DNA of 64,000 nucleotides from Oceanicola sp. (GTDB taxonomy: Bacteria > Pseudomonadota > Alphaproteobacteria > Rhodobacterales > Rhodobacteraceae). Shown here piece by piece: positions 17,576 to 26,677 of the stretch; position 1 is the stretch's first letter, and each line of letters opens with the position of its first letter. The position numbers were made by a program, and so were the translations under genes. The notes below the pieces were generated by a model. That model did no database searches. It was not told the origin of the DNA and saw only the letters and a program-made list of their open reading frames with translations. Location of the stretch: the NCBI GenBank assembly GCA_017792405.1, contig CP051231.1, positions 3,046,062 through 3,110,061 on the forward strand, written 5' to 3'.

Positions 17576-18577
17576 TCAGAGGTCGCCCGTCTGGAGCAGG
17601 ATCTGCTTCCAGATCGAGGTTTCGTCGTAGAGCGTCCATTCGCGGCGGATGCGGGGGTCACCGCCCACGAGCGCGCCCCATTCGATGTGGCTGATGCCCA
17701 GCACGAAGACCTCCGCGCCGGTGGGCGTGCCGAAGCCGCCCCAGCCCTCATGCTTGCCGTGCATGGTCCAGCGCAGGGCCGAGCGGGGCGGCATCATGGG
17801 ATCATCGCGGCCGATGGTGTGGTGGAGGGTGAATTTCGCGTTGGGGAAGGAGGCGCGGAGGCCCATCCAGAAGCGGTCTGCCCCATCGAAGGACAGCGTA
17901 TAGAGCCCGCCGGGGTAGTAGAGGTTGGCGCCCCGGTCGTAGGCCTCGGGGATCACGGTGAAATCGGCATTCATGATGCGGGTGAGCACATCGGCGTGGC
18001 GCTCGCCCCATTCGCTTTGATTGCCGGTGCCCTTGTAGGGGCCTTCGACATCATTGGCGGGGGTGTAGGGTTTGACGCAATGCTCCGGCCCGCCTTCGCG
18101 GGCGATCAGATCGCGGGCGTAGTCCTTGGGCTCCCAGCCGAGCTGGCGCACGATGGCACCCTGGTCGCGGATCAGCCACTCGTCGTCGATTGCGTTGTTC
18201 CGGGCGTGGCAGTCGGCGAGGATGCGGTAGTGCAACTGCTTGCCGGTGGGCGCGCCGTAAACGCCCGGGTTGATATGGGTGGCGGTGGAATGCAGCCGGT
18301 GGCTGGAGAGCATGCCCTCCTCCGGGGTGCCGGACCAGATCACGTCTTCACCATAGAGAGTCCGATCGGGAAACTCGGCCAGCGTGGCCATCGTGGCCGC
18401 GATGACGCCCTGGTTGCCGACGACCACGGAGGCGGGCGAGCGCACCACGATCTCTGGCGCGTAGTAATCGTGCAGCGTGGCGATGCCACGGTCTTCCCAG
18501 ATCTCCTTGGTGATCCCGATGATGTAATCAGGGAAGTCACGGAACTTGGGGTCGAAGCCTTGCATCGGGGCAGTCAT
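17576..18577 (-). CDS. SnoaL-like protein, two-domain (paralogue 1)
   Basis: A 333-aa protein with two NTF2/SnoaL-type halves (about residues 1-150 and 190-325). The first half contains IATLHDYYAPEIVVRSPASV and PTGKQLHYRILADCHARNN; the second contains LTRIMNADFTVIPEAYDRGA and GAEVFVLGISHIEWGALVGG. The ATG at 18577 overlaps the LacI stop (ATGA). It is the most diverged of the two-domain SnoaL proteins in this locus and lacks the shared 'WYGPAGIGT' motif. Reaction unknown; the fold suits isomerisation, dehydration or lactone chemistry. Confidence 0.75.
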   Translation of the reverse strand: MTAPMQGFDPKFRDFPDYIIGITKEIWEDRGIATLHDYYAPEIVVRSPASVVVGNQGVIAATMATLAEFPDRTLYGEDVIWSGTPEEGMLSSHRLHSTATHINPGVYGAPTGKQLHYRILADCHARNNAIDDEWLIRDQGAIVRQLGWEPKDYARDLIAREGGPEHCVKPYTPANDVEGPYKGTGNQSEWGERHADVLTRIMNADFTVIPEAYDRGANLYYPGGLYTLSFDGADRFWMGLRASFPNAKFTLHHTIGRDDPMMPPRSALRWTMHGKHEGWGGFGTPTGAEVFVLGISHIEWGALVGGDPRIRREWTLYDETSIWKQILLQTGDL

Positions 18578-19605
18578 GTGCGGGTCCATCCTTGGGGTAT
18601 TCGGGCCGAGCCGCGCACGATGAGCGGCGCGTCGATGGCGACCATGCGGGCCTCGGCTGTGTCGGGTGTGTCGATATGGGCGAGCAGCGCCTTGACGGTC
18701 TCTTCAACCATCAGGTTGGCGCGCTGGCGCACGGTGGTGAGGTTGTAGGCGAGCCATGCGGCGGGGGGCACGTCATCGTAACCCACCACCGAGACATCGC
18801 CGGGCACGGAGAGGCCCAGCTCGAAGCGGATCACATCCATCACGGCGAAGGCCATGTGGTCGTTGGCGATGAACACGGCGTCGGGGCGCTTGCCCGGGTC
18901 GGCGAACATGTCGCGCGCAGCGGCGCGGGCGGTGTCGACCTCGTAATTGCCGACGGCGCGGGTGAAGAGCGCCTGCCCGCCCGCCTTCAGCCCCTCGAGA
19001 AAGCCCTGCTCACGGTCACGCTGGGTGGAGGCGCCTTCCCATCCGGCGATGTAGCTGATCCGCGTGTGCCCGCCGGCCAGAAGGAACTCGGCCACCTGAC
19101 GCCCGCCCGAGAGATTGTCGGAGGTGACTGCGCTCAGGCCCTCGCCCTCCTCGTAGCGGTTGAAGAGCACCACCGGCACGCCAGCTTTCTCGCAGCGTTC
19201 GGCAAGGTCGGAGGACATGGCGATGGAGGCCAGCACGATGCCATCGACCTGATAGTCGAGGATCTCTTCGACCACGCTGTCGATGTTGCCCTTGGTCTGC
19301 GAGGCCATGAAGACCAGCACGTGATAGCCTTGGGCCTGAAGTGCGTTGGAGAGCTTTTCGAGCGCCTCGGGGTAGAAGTAGTTCTCGAGATAGGCGACCA
19401 CGAGACCGATGATCCGGCTCTTGCCGGAGACCATCGCACGGGCGAGCACGTTGGGCCGGTATCCGAGTTCATCCGCAGCCTTCCGCACCTTGTCAATGGT
19501 CTTTTGCGAGGCGGAGGCGCCGGGTGTGAACACCCGGCTCACCGCCGACTGGCTCACGCCCGCCTTGCGGGCCACGTCGAGTGAGGTCACCTTGCTATCT
19601 GTCAT
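18574..19605 (-). CDS. LacI family transcriptional repressor
   Basis: A 343-aa regulator. The N-terminal helix-turn-helix SLDVARKAGVSQSAVSRVF (residues 8-26) and hinge (NVLARAMVSGKSRIIGLVV) are typical LacI elements, followed by a periplasmic-binding-protein-like effector domain (VDGIVLASI, VVGYDDVPPAAWL). It overlaps both neighbours (11 bp with the upstream 92-aa gene, 4 bp with the downstream SnoaL gene), so it is embedded in the operon it probably controls. The two LacI-type palindromes at 29082-29097 and 29137-29152 are the likely targets. Confidence 0.88.
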   Translation of the reverse strand: MTDSKVTSLDVARKAGVSQSAVSRVFTPGASASQKTIDKVRKAADELGYRPNVLARAMVSGKSRIIGLVVAYLENYFYPEALEKLSNALQAQGYHVLVFMASQTKGNIDSVVEEILDYQVDGIVLASIAMSSDLAERCEKAGVPVVLFNRYEEGEGLSAVTSDNLSGGRQVAEFLLAGGHTRISYIAGWEGASTQRDREQGFLEGLKAGGQALFTRAVGNYEVDTARAAARDMFADPGKRPDAVFIANDHMAFAVMDVIRFELGLSVPGDVSVVGYDDVPPAAWLAYNLTTVRQRANLMVEETVKALLAHIDTPDTAEARMVAIDAPLIVRGSARIPQGWTRT

Positions 19606-19873
19606 TGCCCGCCCTCAACCTGTCTGCCAGTTCCATTGCCACGCCGACGCCTATGGCAAAGCCGTCGCCTGCAGGAAAGGGCGTGATCGACCAGTGGCCG
19701 TTCTGCCAGTGCCGCCCGATCAGCGTGATCGCCTTCAGAAGGTCCAGCTCGGCCACCCGGCGGCGCAGCACGTAGCGCACCTCGGAGGGCATTTGCTGCC
19801 AGAGGCGTTCTGCGGTGGACTCGACCTCGGTCGGAGTCTGCTGTGGCTGGGGCTGGTTCATCGCGTGCATCAT
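19595..19873 (-). CDS. Small hypothetical protein
   Basis: A 92-aa protein with a Gln/Pro-rich start followed by a helical Arg-rich region (EVRYVLRRRVAELDLLKAIT) and no transmembrane segment. Its start shares one base with the SDR stop and its end overlaps the LacI start by 11 bp, so it is a coupled member of the operon. I do not recognise a family. The tight overlaps on both sides argue that it is real. Confidence 0.6.
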   Translation of the reverse strand: MMHAMNQPQPQQTPTEVESTAERLWQQMPSEVRYVLRRRVAELDLLKAITLIGRHWQNGHWSITPFPAGDGFAIGVGVAMELADRLRAGNDR

Positions 19874-20637
19874 CAGTCCGCCGTCCAGCCGCCGTCGACC
19901 ATCAGCGCCGTACCGGTGATGAGGCTGGCGGCATCGGAGGCCAGAAACACGGCGGCGCCCATGATGTCTTCAACCTCGCCCACGCGGCCCAGCTTGATCT
20001 TCTCTTCCACCCATGCGCGGCGTTCGGGACGATCGAAGGTTTGCCGGGTGAGCGGGGTGACGATGAAGGTGGGGCAGATGGTGTTGACGCGGATACCCTT
20101 TGGCCCCCACTCGATTGCCATCGACTTGGTGAAGCCCTCCACCGCGTGCTTGGTGGCGGAATAGACCGCGCGGTCGATCCCGCCCACCTTGGCCATCTGG
20201 CTGGAGATATTAATCAGCGAGCCGGGGCGGCCCGCCTCTGCCAGCCCGCGCGCCACCGCGCGGGTCAGAAAGTAGGCGCCCTTCACGTTGAGGCCCGTGG
20301 CTGCATCAAAATCCGCCTCGGTGGTCTCGAGCGCGGGGCTATGAATCGCGAGGCCTGCGGAGTTGACCAGAATGTCGAAGGGGCCGTTTGCGGCCACGGC
20401 GGCCTCGGTCGCCGGGACATCGGCAACGTCGAGGCTCAGGGCCGTGGCCGCGTGGCCGCGGGCCTTCAGCGCGTCCTCCAGCGCTTCCAGCTTTGCGGCC
20501 GTTCTTGCGGCCAGCACCACCTCGGCCCCGTGCTCGGCCAACGCCACAGCGCAGGCCTGCCCGATGCCCGAGGAGGCGCCCGCCACGAGCGCGCGCTTTC
20601 CGTCCAGCCGGAAGGAGGGCGTGCGCGGCAGGTCCAT
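19873..20637 (-). CDS. SDR family NAD(P)-dependent oxidoreductase
   Basis: A 254-aa classical short-chain dehydrogenase. ALVAGASSGIGQACA (residues about 16-30) is the cofactor motif, ILVNSAGLA the NNAG-like strand, INISSQMAKVGG near 140 the catalytic Ser, YSATKHA near 157 the catalytic Tyr-x-x-x-Lys, and GTALMVDGGWTAD the end. AAR after strand 2 hints at NADP(H). The ATG at 20637 shares a base with the preceding stop; a GTG 3 bp upstream is an alternative. It probably oxidises a secondary alcohol in this uncharacterised pathway. Confidence 0.88.
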   Translation of the reverse strand: MDLPRTPSFRLDGKRALVAGASSGIGQACAVALAEHGAEVVLAARTAAKLEALEDALKARGHAATALSLDVADVPATEAAVAANGPFDILVNSAGLAIHSPALETTEADFDAATGLNVKGAYFLTRAVARGLAEAGRPGSLINISSQMAKVGGIDRAVYSATKHAVEGFTKSMAIEWGPKGIRVNTICPTFIVTPLTRQTFDRPERRAWVEEKIKLGRVGEVEDIMGAAVFLASDAASLITGTALMVDGGWTAD

Positions 20638-21689
20638 CACACGTCTCCCACCGGAAAGGCGATGCGGCCGGGGACCCGCACCTTGTTGAATTCACGCAGG
20701 CGGGCGAACACGTCGACCCCGAGCTGGCGGTAGGCGTCGAGGATATCGACCATCACCCAGTTCTCGCGGATCTTTCCGTTTTCGAGCCGCCAGAAATCGA
20801 GCGAGCGCATGGTGATCTTCTTGCCGGAGGGGGCAATGCCCATCCAGCCATCGTGGGTGACGGTCTGGATCATGTCGGGCCAGCCGGTGACAGCGGCGTA
20901 ATCGCCATCGCCGAAGAAGTGGTAGGTGATCTCATCCACGTATTGGCCGCGGTCGGGCATGCCGTTGAGAAACGGGATCTGGTGCCAGTTGCGAAAGCCC
21001 GCGATACCCCGGCCGGTGCCGATGCCTGCGGGGCCATACCAGTTCATCCGGTCGTGCCAGAAACGCGGCATCTCCATCACCTCCGGCCCGCCTTTGGACG
21101 GGTGGCGCTTCATGTGCTCCAGCATGGTGATGATGTGCTGCTGCGAGGCGCGGGATTTTTCCGCGTTCCACGGGCCGGGCACCATGCCATCGAGTGTGGC
21201 GGGGCCGGGGATGCAGAACTCGAGGCCGAGCGAGGGCGCCATCGGCCAGGCGTTGGCCTGCATCATCACCTCTGGGATGTCCCAAAGCGTCTGGATCTCC
21301 ACGACCTTGCCGCCCTCGAATCGGTAGAACTCGTGAAAGCGCATGTGGGTGAGGTGGCCGGTCGGAGGAATGTCGAGCCAAGGCCCGACGAAGGTGCCGA
21401 AGTAGTGACCGCCGCAACCGACCCAGTTGGCACCATCTTCATCCGGCCCGCCCATAACGATCCAGTCCCGGCGCTCGAGGTCGGGCATGGCATCGAAAAG
21501 GGGCGCGTAGCAGGCATCGTAAAAGGCCTGCGGGCCGGTGAAGTCGCCGAAAGGATGCGGCATGTGAATGACCGCATCCGGGGCGATCACTGCGTCCAGC
21601 GCGGCGCGCACCTTGGCCTCGTCGAACTCCGACATGGCCGCGCGGAGCGGCGCGAGGGCCGCCTTGTTGGAGGTGTGGGTATCGGTCAT
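20637..21689 (-). CDS. SnoaL-like protein, two-domain (paralogue 2)
   Basis: A 350-aa protein with two SnoaL-like halves. The first (about residues 10-150) includes [34 protein letters not shown] and [14 protein letters not shown]. The second (about 190-335) includes [36 protein letters not shown] and [20 protein letters not shown]. The same motif order occurs in the proteins at 23664-24683 and 29168-30169, so these are paralogues. It starts inside the dehydrogenase stop (ATGA). Reaction unknown; inference is a hydratase/isomerase/cyclase step or ligand binding. Confidence 0.8.
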   Translation of the reverse strand: MTDTHTSNKAALAPLRAAMSEFDEAKVRAALDAVIAPDAVIHMPHPFGDFTGPQAFYDACYAPLFDAMPDLERRDWIVMGGPDEDGANWVGCGGHYFGTFVGPWLDIPPTGHLTHMRFHEFYRFEGGKVVEIQTLWDIPEVMMQANAWPMAPSLGLEFCIPGPATLDGMVPGPWNAEKSRASQQHIITMLEHMKRHPSKGGPEVMEMPRFWHDRMNWYGPAGIGTGRGIAGFRNWHQIPFLNGMPDRGQYVDEITYHFFGDGDYAAVTGWPDMIQTVTHDGWMGIAPSGKKITMRSLDFWRLENGKIRENWVMVDILDAYRQLGVDVFARLREFNKVRVPGRIAFPVGDV

Positions 21690-22996
21690 TCTGCGGCCAC
21701 TCCGTAGGGCACGTTTTGCCCGCCGTAGCGGCGGACGCGGATGTTGCATTGTTCGGCATGGCCGACGAAGCCCTCGAGCATGCAGAGGCGAGAGCCATAG
21801 GCGCCGACCATGGCTGCGGCCTCATCCGTTGTGACCCGCTGATAGCTGTGGGTTTTCAGGAACTTGCCCACCCAAAGACCGCCGGTGTAGCGGCCGGCCT
21901 TCTTGGTGGGGAGGGTGTGGTTGGTGCCGATCACCTTGTCGCCGTTGGCCACGTTGGTGCGCGGACCGAGAAACAGCGCGCCGTAGCTGTGCATGTTCTC
22001 GAGATACCAGTCGTCACGGTCGGTCATCACCTGCACGTGCTCGTAGGCCATGTCGTTGGCGACGCGCAACATCTCGTCGTGGTCTTCGCAGAGGATGATG
22101 TCGCCATAGTCGCGCCAGGAGGCGGCGGCGGTTTCGGCGGTGGGCAGGATCTGTAGCAGCCGGTCGATCTCGGCCAGCGTCGCGTCGGCCAGCTTGCGCG
22201 AGGTGGTCAGCATCGCGGCAGGGGAATTGTAGCCGTGCTCGGCCTGACCCAGCAGGTCTGTGGCGCAAAGCTCGGCGTCGACTGTTTCGTCGGCAATCAC
22301 CATCGTCTCGGTCGGGCCGGCGAAGAGGTCGATCCCGACGCGGCCGTAGAGCTGGCGCTTGGCCTCGGCCACGAAAGCGTTGCCGGGGCCGACGAGCATG
22401 TGCACCGGGTCGATCGTTTCGGTGCCCAGCGCCATCGCGCCGATCGCCTGAATGCCGCCCAGCGCGTAGATCTCATGGGCCCCACCTAGGTGCATGGCCG
22501 CGATGACCGCCGGATTGGGCTCGCCCTTGAACGGCGCGGTGGCGGCCACGATGCGCGGCACGCCGGCGACGGTGGCGGTGGCGACCGACATATGCGCCGA
22601 GGCGACCATCGGGAACTTGCCGGCGGGCACGTAACAGCCGACGGACTGCACGGGGATGTTCTTGTGGCCGAGAACGACGCCCGGCAGGGTCTCAACCTCG
22701 ATATCGGTCATCGAGGCCCGCTGGGCGCGGGCGAAGTTCATCACCTGCTCCTGGGCGAACTTGATGTCTTCCATGTCGCGTGCCGAGACCTTGGACATCA
22801 GCCCCTCGATCTGACCATCGGTCAGGCGGAAGGCCTCGGGGCTATAGTTGTCGAACTTCTGGCTCATCTCGCGGACGGCGGTATCGCCCCGCGTTTCAAT
22901 ATCCTTCAGCGCGGCCTCGACCACGCCGCGCACCTTGGCATCATCCTCCGCCCTGTCGGCCTCGGGCTTGCCTCGCTTGAGATATTCCACGGTCAT
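21686..22996 (-). CDS. Histidinol dehydrogenase family protein, sulfopropanediol dehydrogenase (HpsN)-like
   Basis: A 436-aa HisD-family dehydrogenase that should oxidise a primary alcohol to a carboxylate with NAD+ in two steps. [47 protein letters not shown] and [13 protein letters not shown] (zinc-ligand Gln/His) are family signatures; GTNHTLPT and VGHAEQC supply further His residues. The start [14 protein letters not shown] and the motif order resemble HpsN-type enzymes acting on dihydroxypropanesulfonate rather than biosynthetic HisD, and no his genes are near. The actual substrate here is not known. Confidence 0.82.
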   Translation of the reverse strand: MTVEYLKRGKPEADRAEDDAKVRGVVEAALKDIETRGDTAVREMSQKFDNYSPEAFRLTDGQIEGLMSKVSARDMEDIKFAQEQVMNFARAQRASMTDIEVETLPGVVLGHKNIPVQSVGCYVPAGKFPMVASAHMSVATATVAGVPRIVAATAPFKGEPNPAVIAAMHLGGAHEIYALGGIQAIGAMALGTETIDPVHMLVGPGNAFVAEAKRQLYGRVGIDLFAGPTETMVIADETVDAELCATDLLGQAEHGYNSPAAMLTTSRKLADATLAEIDRLLQILPTAETAAASWRDYGDIILCEDHDEMLRVANDMAYEHVQVMTDRDDWYLENMHSYGALFLGPRTNVANGDKVIGTNHTLPTKKAGRYTGGLWVGKFLKTHSYQRVTTDEAAAMVGAYGSRLCMLEGFVGHAEQCNIRVRRYGGQNVPYGVAAE

Positions 22997-23008
22997 CTCT
23001 CTTTTCCT

Positions 23009-23491
23009 TCAGTTTGCGGGCCGGGGCGGAACCTTGTCGCCCCGGTCGTAGGCTTCCCAGCCCTCACCGCCGAACACATCGGTGCCGAGCTGGGCCAGAA
23101 CATGGGGAAAATCGACCATCACCCAGTTGTCGGTGATCTTGCCGCCTTCCACTTTCCAGAAATCCATGTACCTGATTTCAATACGCTTTCCGGTGGGCGC
23201 CACACCCATGAAGGGGCCGGAATGGGTGGCCTCCTGCCGCCCGAAGGCGGCGGCCCACTCGCCCATGTAGAGGCGCGCCTCGTCGATGCAGGTCTTGTCG
23301 CTGAACGCCGCCTGAAACGGGCGCTGCCAGTTATCCTGAAACTCCTGCAGCCCGGTCTTGGTGCCGCAGCCCTCGTTGCCCATCCAGCGGAAGCCCTCGG
23401 CAAAGAACTGGCCGATATCGTCGATCCGGTGGTCATTGAGCCCGTCGACCATGCCCTCGATCACGGCGCGGGTCTCGGCTGTTTTGCTCAT
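23009..23491 (-). CDS. SnoaL-like protein, single domain
   Basis: A 160-aa single-domain SnoaL-like protein. Its tail, MGVAPTGKRIEIRYMDFWKV followed by NWVMVDFPHVLAQLG, matches the C-terminal half of the two-domain proteins in this cluster, so it looks like a one-domain relative. ATG at 23491 gives MSKTAETRAVIEGM; a longer frame upstream has no better ribosome-binding site. It lies 12 bp upstream of the HisD-like gene and 172 bp after the next SnoaL-like gene. Reaction unknown. Confidence 0.78.
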   Translation of the reverse strand: MSKTAETRAVIEGMVDGLNDHRIDDIGQFFAEGFRWMGNEGCGTKTGLQEFQDNWQRPFQAAFSDKTCIDEARLYMGEWAAAFGRQEATHSGPFMGVAPTGKRIEIRYMDFWKVEGGKITDNWVMVDFPHVLAQLGTDVFGGEGWEAYDRGDKVPPRPAN

Positions 23492-23663
23492 GTCGGTGTC
23501 TCTGCTGAGCACCGCCTGTTCGGGTCTGGAACCCTTCATCTGTCTGATCCGTCAAGTCTGCGTCGGGAAATGCGGTGAAGCGGGGTGGGCCGCTTCAGAA
23601 AGTCCCGGGGCATCCGGTTCAACGCGGGGTGGCGCGACAGGACGGAATGGCGGGCGGAGGCGC

Positions 23664-24683
23664 TCATGCGGCGAGCCTTCCGCCCGAGAGGCGGCCCATG
23701 AGGGCCAGCACGTCGATGCCGAGTTGGCGGTAGAGGTCGAGCATGTCGACCATGACCCAGCACTCCCGCACGAGGCCATCCTCAACGCGCCAGAAATCGA
23801 GGCTGCGGCGGGTGATCTGCTTGCCGGTGGGCGCGAGGCCAAGGAACCCGTCGCCCGTGTGCAGCGCGGTGCCCGAGGGCCAGCCTGTGAAGGCCACGAG
23901 GTTGCCGTCGCCAAAGAACACGCCCTCGTCGAGACGGCGGGTATTGTCGGAGAGGCCCTCGCGGAACTGCCGGAAGATCAGCTCCGCAATCGCGGCGTGG
24001 CCGCGCGCGGTGCCGAGACCGGTGGGGCCATACCAGACCGCGTTGGCGTGCCAGTAGCCGCCCAAACCGCGCTCGGGGTCGTTCGCGGTGCCCTGCTTGA
24101 GATCGTGGAGCATATCCCACACCGCCTGCACCGAGGCGTCACCCTGCGCGGCATCATGCGGGGCGGTCAGCACCCCCTGCCCGTCTGCCGGGCCGGGGCA
24201 CATCCACTCGACGCCGAGTTGCGGGGCCATCGGCCAGACGCCCGATTGGAGCATGAGTTGCGGGATGTCCCACAGCCCTTCCATCTCGACCACGCGGCCC
24301 GCCTCGATGCGCAGGTACTCCTGATAGCGGAAGAAGGCGGGGCGCTGGGTGGGCGGGATACCGAGCCAGGGCGCGCGCAGGGTGCCGACGATATTGCCGC
24401 CGAGGCCGACCCAGTTGCCGCTCTTGCCCGCGCCCCAGCGCGGCCCGGCCATCATGATGAACTCGGTGCGCTCCATGTCGGGCATCGCCGCCATGAGCGG
24501 AGCATAGACCTGCTCCCACAGCGCCTCCGGCCCCACGATCGGCCCATGCGGATGGCCGAGCCGGATCTGCGCATCGGGTGCGAAAGCCGCGATGAGCGCG
24601 GCGCGCACCGCCGCCCCATCGCCCGAGCGCAGGGCCCGGCGCAAGGGCGCAAGCAGCGCCTTGTTGTCGTCGTGCAGGCTCAC
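23664..24683 (-). CDS. SnoaL-like protein, two-domain (paralogue 3)
   Basis: A 339-aa two-domain protein starting at GTG 24683, which overlaps the permease stop (GTGA). The first half has AFAPDAQIRLGHPHG, WLGIPPTQRPAFFRYQEYL and EMEGLWDIPQLMLQSG; the second has VWYGPTGLGTARGHAAI, LGLAPTGKQITRRSLDFWR and ECWVMVDMLDLYRQLGIDVL. It is clearly paralogous to the 350-aa protein at 20637-21689. Position directly after the ABC permeases links it to the imported compound. Confidence 0.8.
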   Translation of the reverse strand: MSLHDDNKALLAPLRRALRSGDGAAVRAALIAAFAPDAQIRLGHPHGPIVGPEALWEQVYAPLMAAMPDMERTEFIMMAGPRWGAGKSGNWVGLGGNIVGTLRAPWLGIPPTQRPAFFRYQEYLRIEAGRVVEMEGLWDIPQLMLQSGVWPMAPQLGVEWMCPGPADGQGVLTAPHDAAQGDASVQAVWDMLHDLKQGTANDPERGLGGYWHANAVWYGPTGLGTARGHAAIAELIFRQFREGLSDNTRRLDEGVFFGDGNLVAFTGWPSGTALHTGDGFLGLAPTGKQITRRSLDFWRVEDGLVRECWVMVDMLDLYRQLGIDVLALMGRLSGGRLAA

Positions 24684-25561
24684 CCTTTCACCGCCCCTGC
24701 GGTCAGGCCGCTGACGATCTGGCGCTGGAAGAACATCACCAGCAGGAAGAGCGGCGCGGTGGCCGAGACCACGGCGGCGACGGCAAACATCACGTTGCCC
24801 TCCACCTGAGTGGTGCCGAGGAAGCTGGCGATGGCCGGGATCATGGTTTCATTCTCCGACGACAGCAGCATCGAGGTGACCGCGAAGTCGTTGTAGGCCA
24901 GAAGAAAGCTGAACAGGCCAGTGGTGATGACGCCGGGCCACATGACCGGGATGATCACGTGCCGGAAGGCCTGAAACCGGGTGCATCCGTCGACCATGGC
25001 GCTCTCGTCCATGTCCTTTGGAATGTTCAGGAAGAAGCTGTGCAGCATCCAGAGCGTGAAGGGCTGATTGATGGCCACGAGCACGATGATGGTAGTGGGC
25101 AGGATGCCCCAGACGTTCCACTCGAAGAACGGCAGCAGGTAGCCCGAGACCAGCGTGATGTGCGGCATGGCGCGAAAGACCAGCGCGGCCATCAGGATCC
25201 AGAAGGCATAGCGTTTGCCGGAGCGCGCCAGAGCGTAGCCGCCCAGCGTGCCGAAGGTGAGCGAGATGATCACGGTGAAGAACACCACGATCAGCGTATT
25301 CAGGACCGGGCGCCAGAACTCCTCTTGCACCCATGCGCCGTAGTAGCCGCGGGCGGTGAAGGCCGCGCCGGTCTCGCGGATGGTTTCGGCGCCGGTGAGC
25401 GCGTTGGTCCAGTCGGCCTTCGAGAAGAAGTCGGCCTGAACTTTGAAGCTGCCCCAGAGGGTCCAGAAGAACGGGAAGGCGGCGATGACCAGCCATGCGG
25501 CGACGAGGGCCAGCGAGATGATCTTCAGCGGGGTGGTGCGGGAGAGGGCCTGTGTGCTCAT
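24680..25561 (-). CDS. CUT1 ABC transporter permease (MalG-type)
   Basis: A 293-aa inner-membrane permease with six predicted segments. The EAA loop ESAMVDGCTRFQAFRHVIIP near residue 185 is the ATPase docking motif. The ending LTAGAVKG is typical of MalG-type permeases of carbohydrate importers. GAGGAGACGACC precedes the ATG. It pairs with the permease at 25572-26606, the binding protein at 26678 and the ATPase at 27999 and is coupled (GTGA) to the SnoaL-like gene downstream. Confidence 0.9.
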   Translation of the reverse strand: MSTQALSRTTPLKIISLALVAAWLVIAAFPFFWTLWGSFKVQADFFSKADWTNALTGAETIRETGAAFTARGYYGAWVQEEFWRPVLNTLIVVFFTVIISLTFGTLGGYALARSGKRYAFWILMAALVFRAMPHITLVSGYLLPFFEWNVWGILPTTIIVLVAINQPFTLWMLHSFFLNIPKDMDESAMVDGCTRFQAFRHVIIPVMWPGVITTGLFSFLLAYNDFAVTSMLLSSENETMIPAIASFLGTTQVEGNVMFAVAAVVSATAPLFLLVMFFQRQIVSGLTAGAVKG

Positions 25562-25571
25562 GGTCGTCTCC

Positions 25572-26606
25572 TCAGTGGGCTGCTTTGCGGGTGTAGTCGC
25601 GCCAGGTGCGGATCAGCACCGGCATCAGAAGGATCGCCACGCCGATGATGGTCATCATCGAGGTCGCCCCTGCGGAGCCGTAGAGCGGGTTTCCGCTTTC
25701 GCGCAGGTCGTTGTAGATGATCCACGACAGCGTCGGCGCATGGGCCTGGGCTTGGAAGCTGACCACCGGTTCGAAGACCCGGAAGTTGTCCATCAGCTGG
25801 ATCAGGGTAACGAAAGTGACCAGCGGCATCAGGTGCGGGATCGTGACGTAGCGCATGCGCTGCCAGGTGGTGGCGCCGTCGATCATGGCGGCTTCCATCG
25901 TGTCTTTCGGCTGGGTCTGGAGACCGGCATAGAAGACGATGAAGCTGAAGGGCAGCGAGTGCCAAACGCCATAGACCATGAGCATCATCCAGGTCAGCGC
26001 GGGCGAGGCCTTGAGGCTGAGCGAGGGGTCGTCGAAGAGCGATTGCAGCGAGTTGCCGATGATCCCGTCGCCATCGACCATCCAGAACAGGATCAGCGCG
26101 CCGACCAGAGGGGTCACGATCATCGGCAGCAGCGAGAAGAAGATGGTGGGGCCCTTCAGGAGCTTGGGCAGGTTGTTCACGCCCGTCGCCACAGCGAGGC
26201 CCAGCACCAGCACGCAGGGGGTGACGATGGCGGTGTAGGCCATGGTGAAGAGGAGCGCCTTGTAGAACGGCAGGTTGAACATGCGGTTCAGGAAGGCGAG
26301 GAAGCTATCGGTGGTGCGCCACGCTTCCGCCACCTCGGCAAAGGCGAGGTGGGAGCGGTTGGTGTAGGTCTTCAGCCCGTTGAAGCGCCCAAGCGGCTGT
26401 GCCTCGCGCAGGGCCTCGGTGGCGGCGGCATCGACGGCGGTGGTTTCGGAGCAGCCAAAGGGGCCGCAGCTTTCGGAGACGACGAGCACCTGTTCGTGCT
26501 CGATGTGCAGCGACTGGATGAAGACCGAGACGATCGGCAGGGCGATGAAGAGGACCATCGCCGAGAGCGTCGGCAGGATGAACCAGAAGAAGGTACGGTT
26601 TTTCAT
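25572..26606 (-). CDS. CUT1 ABC transporter permease (MalF-type)
   Basis: A 344-aa permease with an N-terminal segment (FFWFILPTLSAMVLFIALPI) and a large periplasmic loop containing ESCGPFGCSE, then five further segments. The EAA loop EAAMIDGATTWQRMRYVTIP is near residue 245. The Cys-containing periplasmic insertion between segments 1 and 2 is longer than in most CUT1 permeases and may contact the binding protein. Lies 10 bp upstream of the MalG-type gene and 71 bp after the binding-protein gene, across the hairpin at 26637-26665. Confidence 0.88.
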   Translation of the reverse strand: MKNRTFFWFILPTLSAMVLFIALPIVSVFIQSLHIEHEQVLVVSESCGPFGCSETTAVDAAATEALREAQPLGRFNGLKTYTNRSHLAFAEVAEAWRTTDSFLAFLNRMFNLPFYKALLFTMAYTAIVTPCVLVLGLAVATGVNNLPKLLKGPTIFFSLLPMIVTPLVGALILFWMVDGDGIIGNSLQSLFDDPSLSLKASPALTWMMLMVYGVWHSLPFSFIVFYAGLQTQPKDTMEAAMIDGATTWQRMRYVTIPHLMPLVTFVTLIQLMDNFRVFEPVVSFQAQAHAPTLSWIIYNDLRESGNPLYGSAGATSMMTIIGVAILLMPVLIRTWRDYTRKAAH

Positions 26607-26636
26607 CGGCGCGCGCTCCGGCTGCGTGGAAAAGGT

Positions 26637-26665
26637 GGGAGGGGCCGCTGGAGCCGGCCCCTCCC
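26637..26665 (-). terminator. Hairpin between ABC binding-protein and permease genes
   Basis: Perfect 11-bp stem GGGAGGGGCCG / CGGCCCCTCCC with a 7-nt loop, directly after the binding-protein stop (26678, minus strand) and before the MalF-type permease. No T-tract follows, so it is more likely an mRNA-stabilising or attenuating hairpin than a full terminator. Confidence 0.65.
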
Positions 26666-26677
26666 CTGGGGAGAGAC

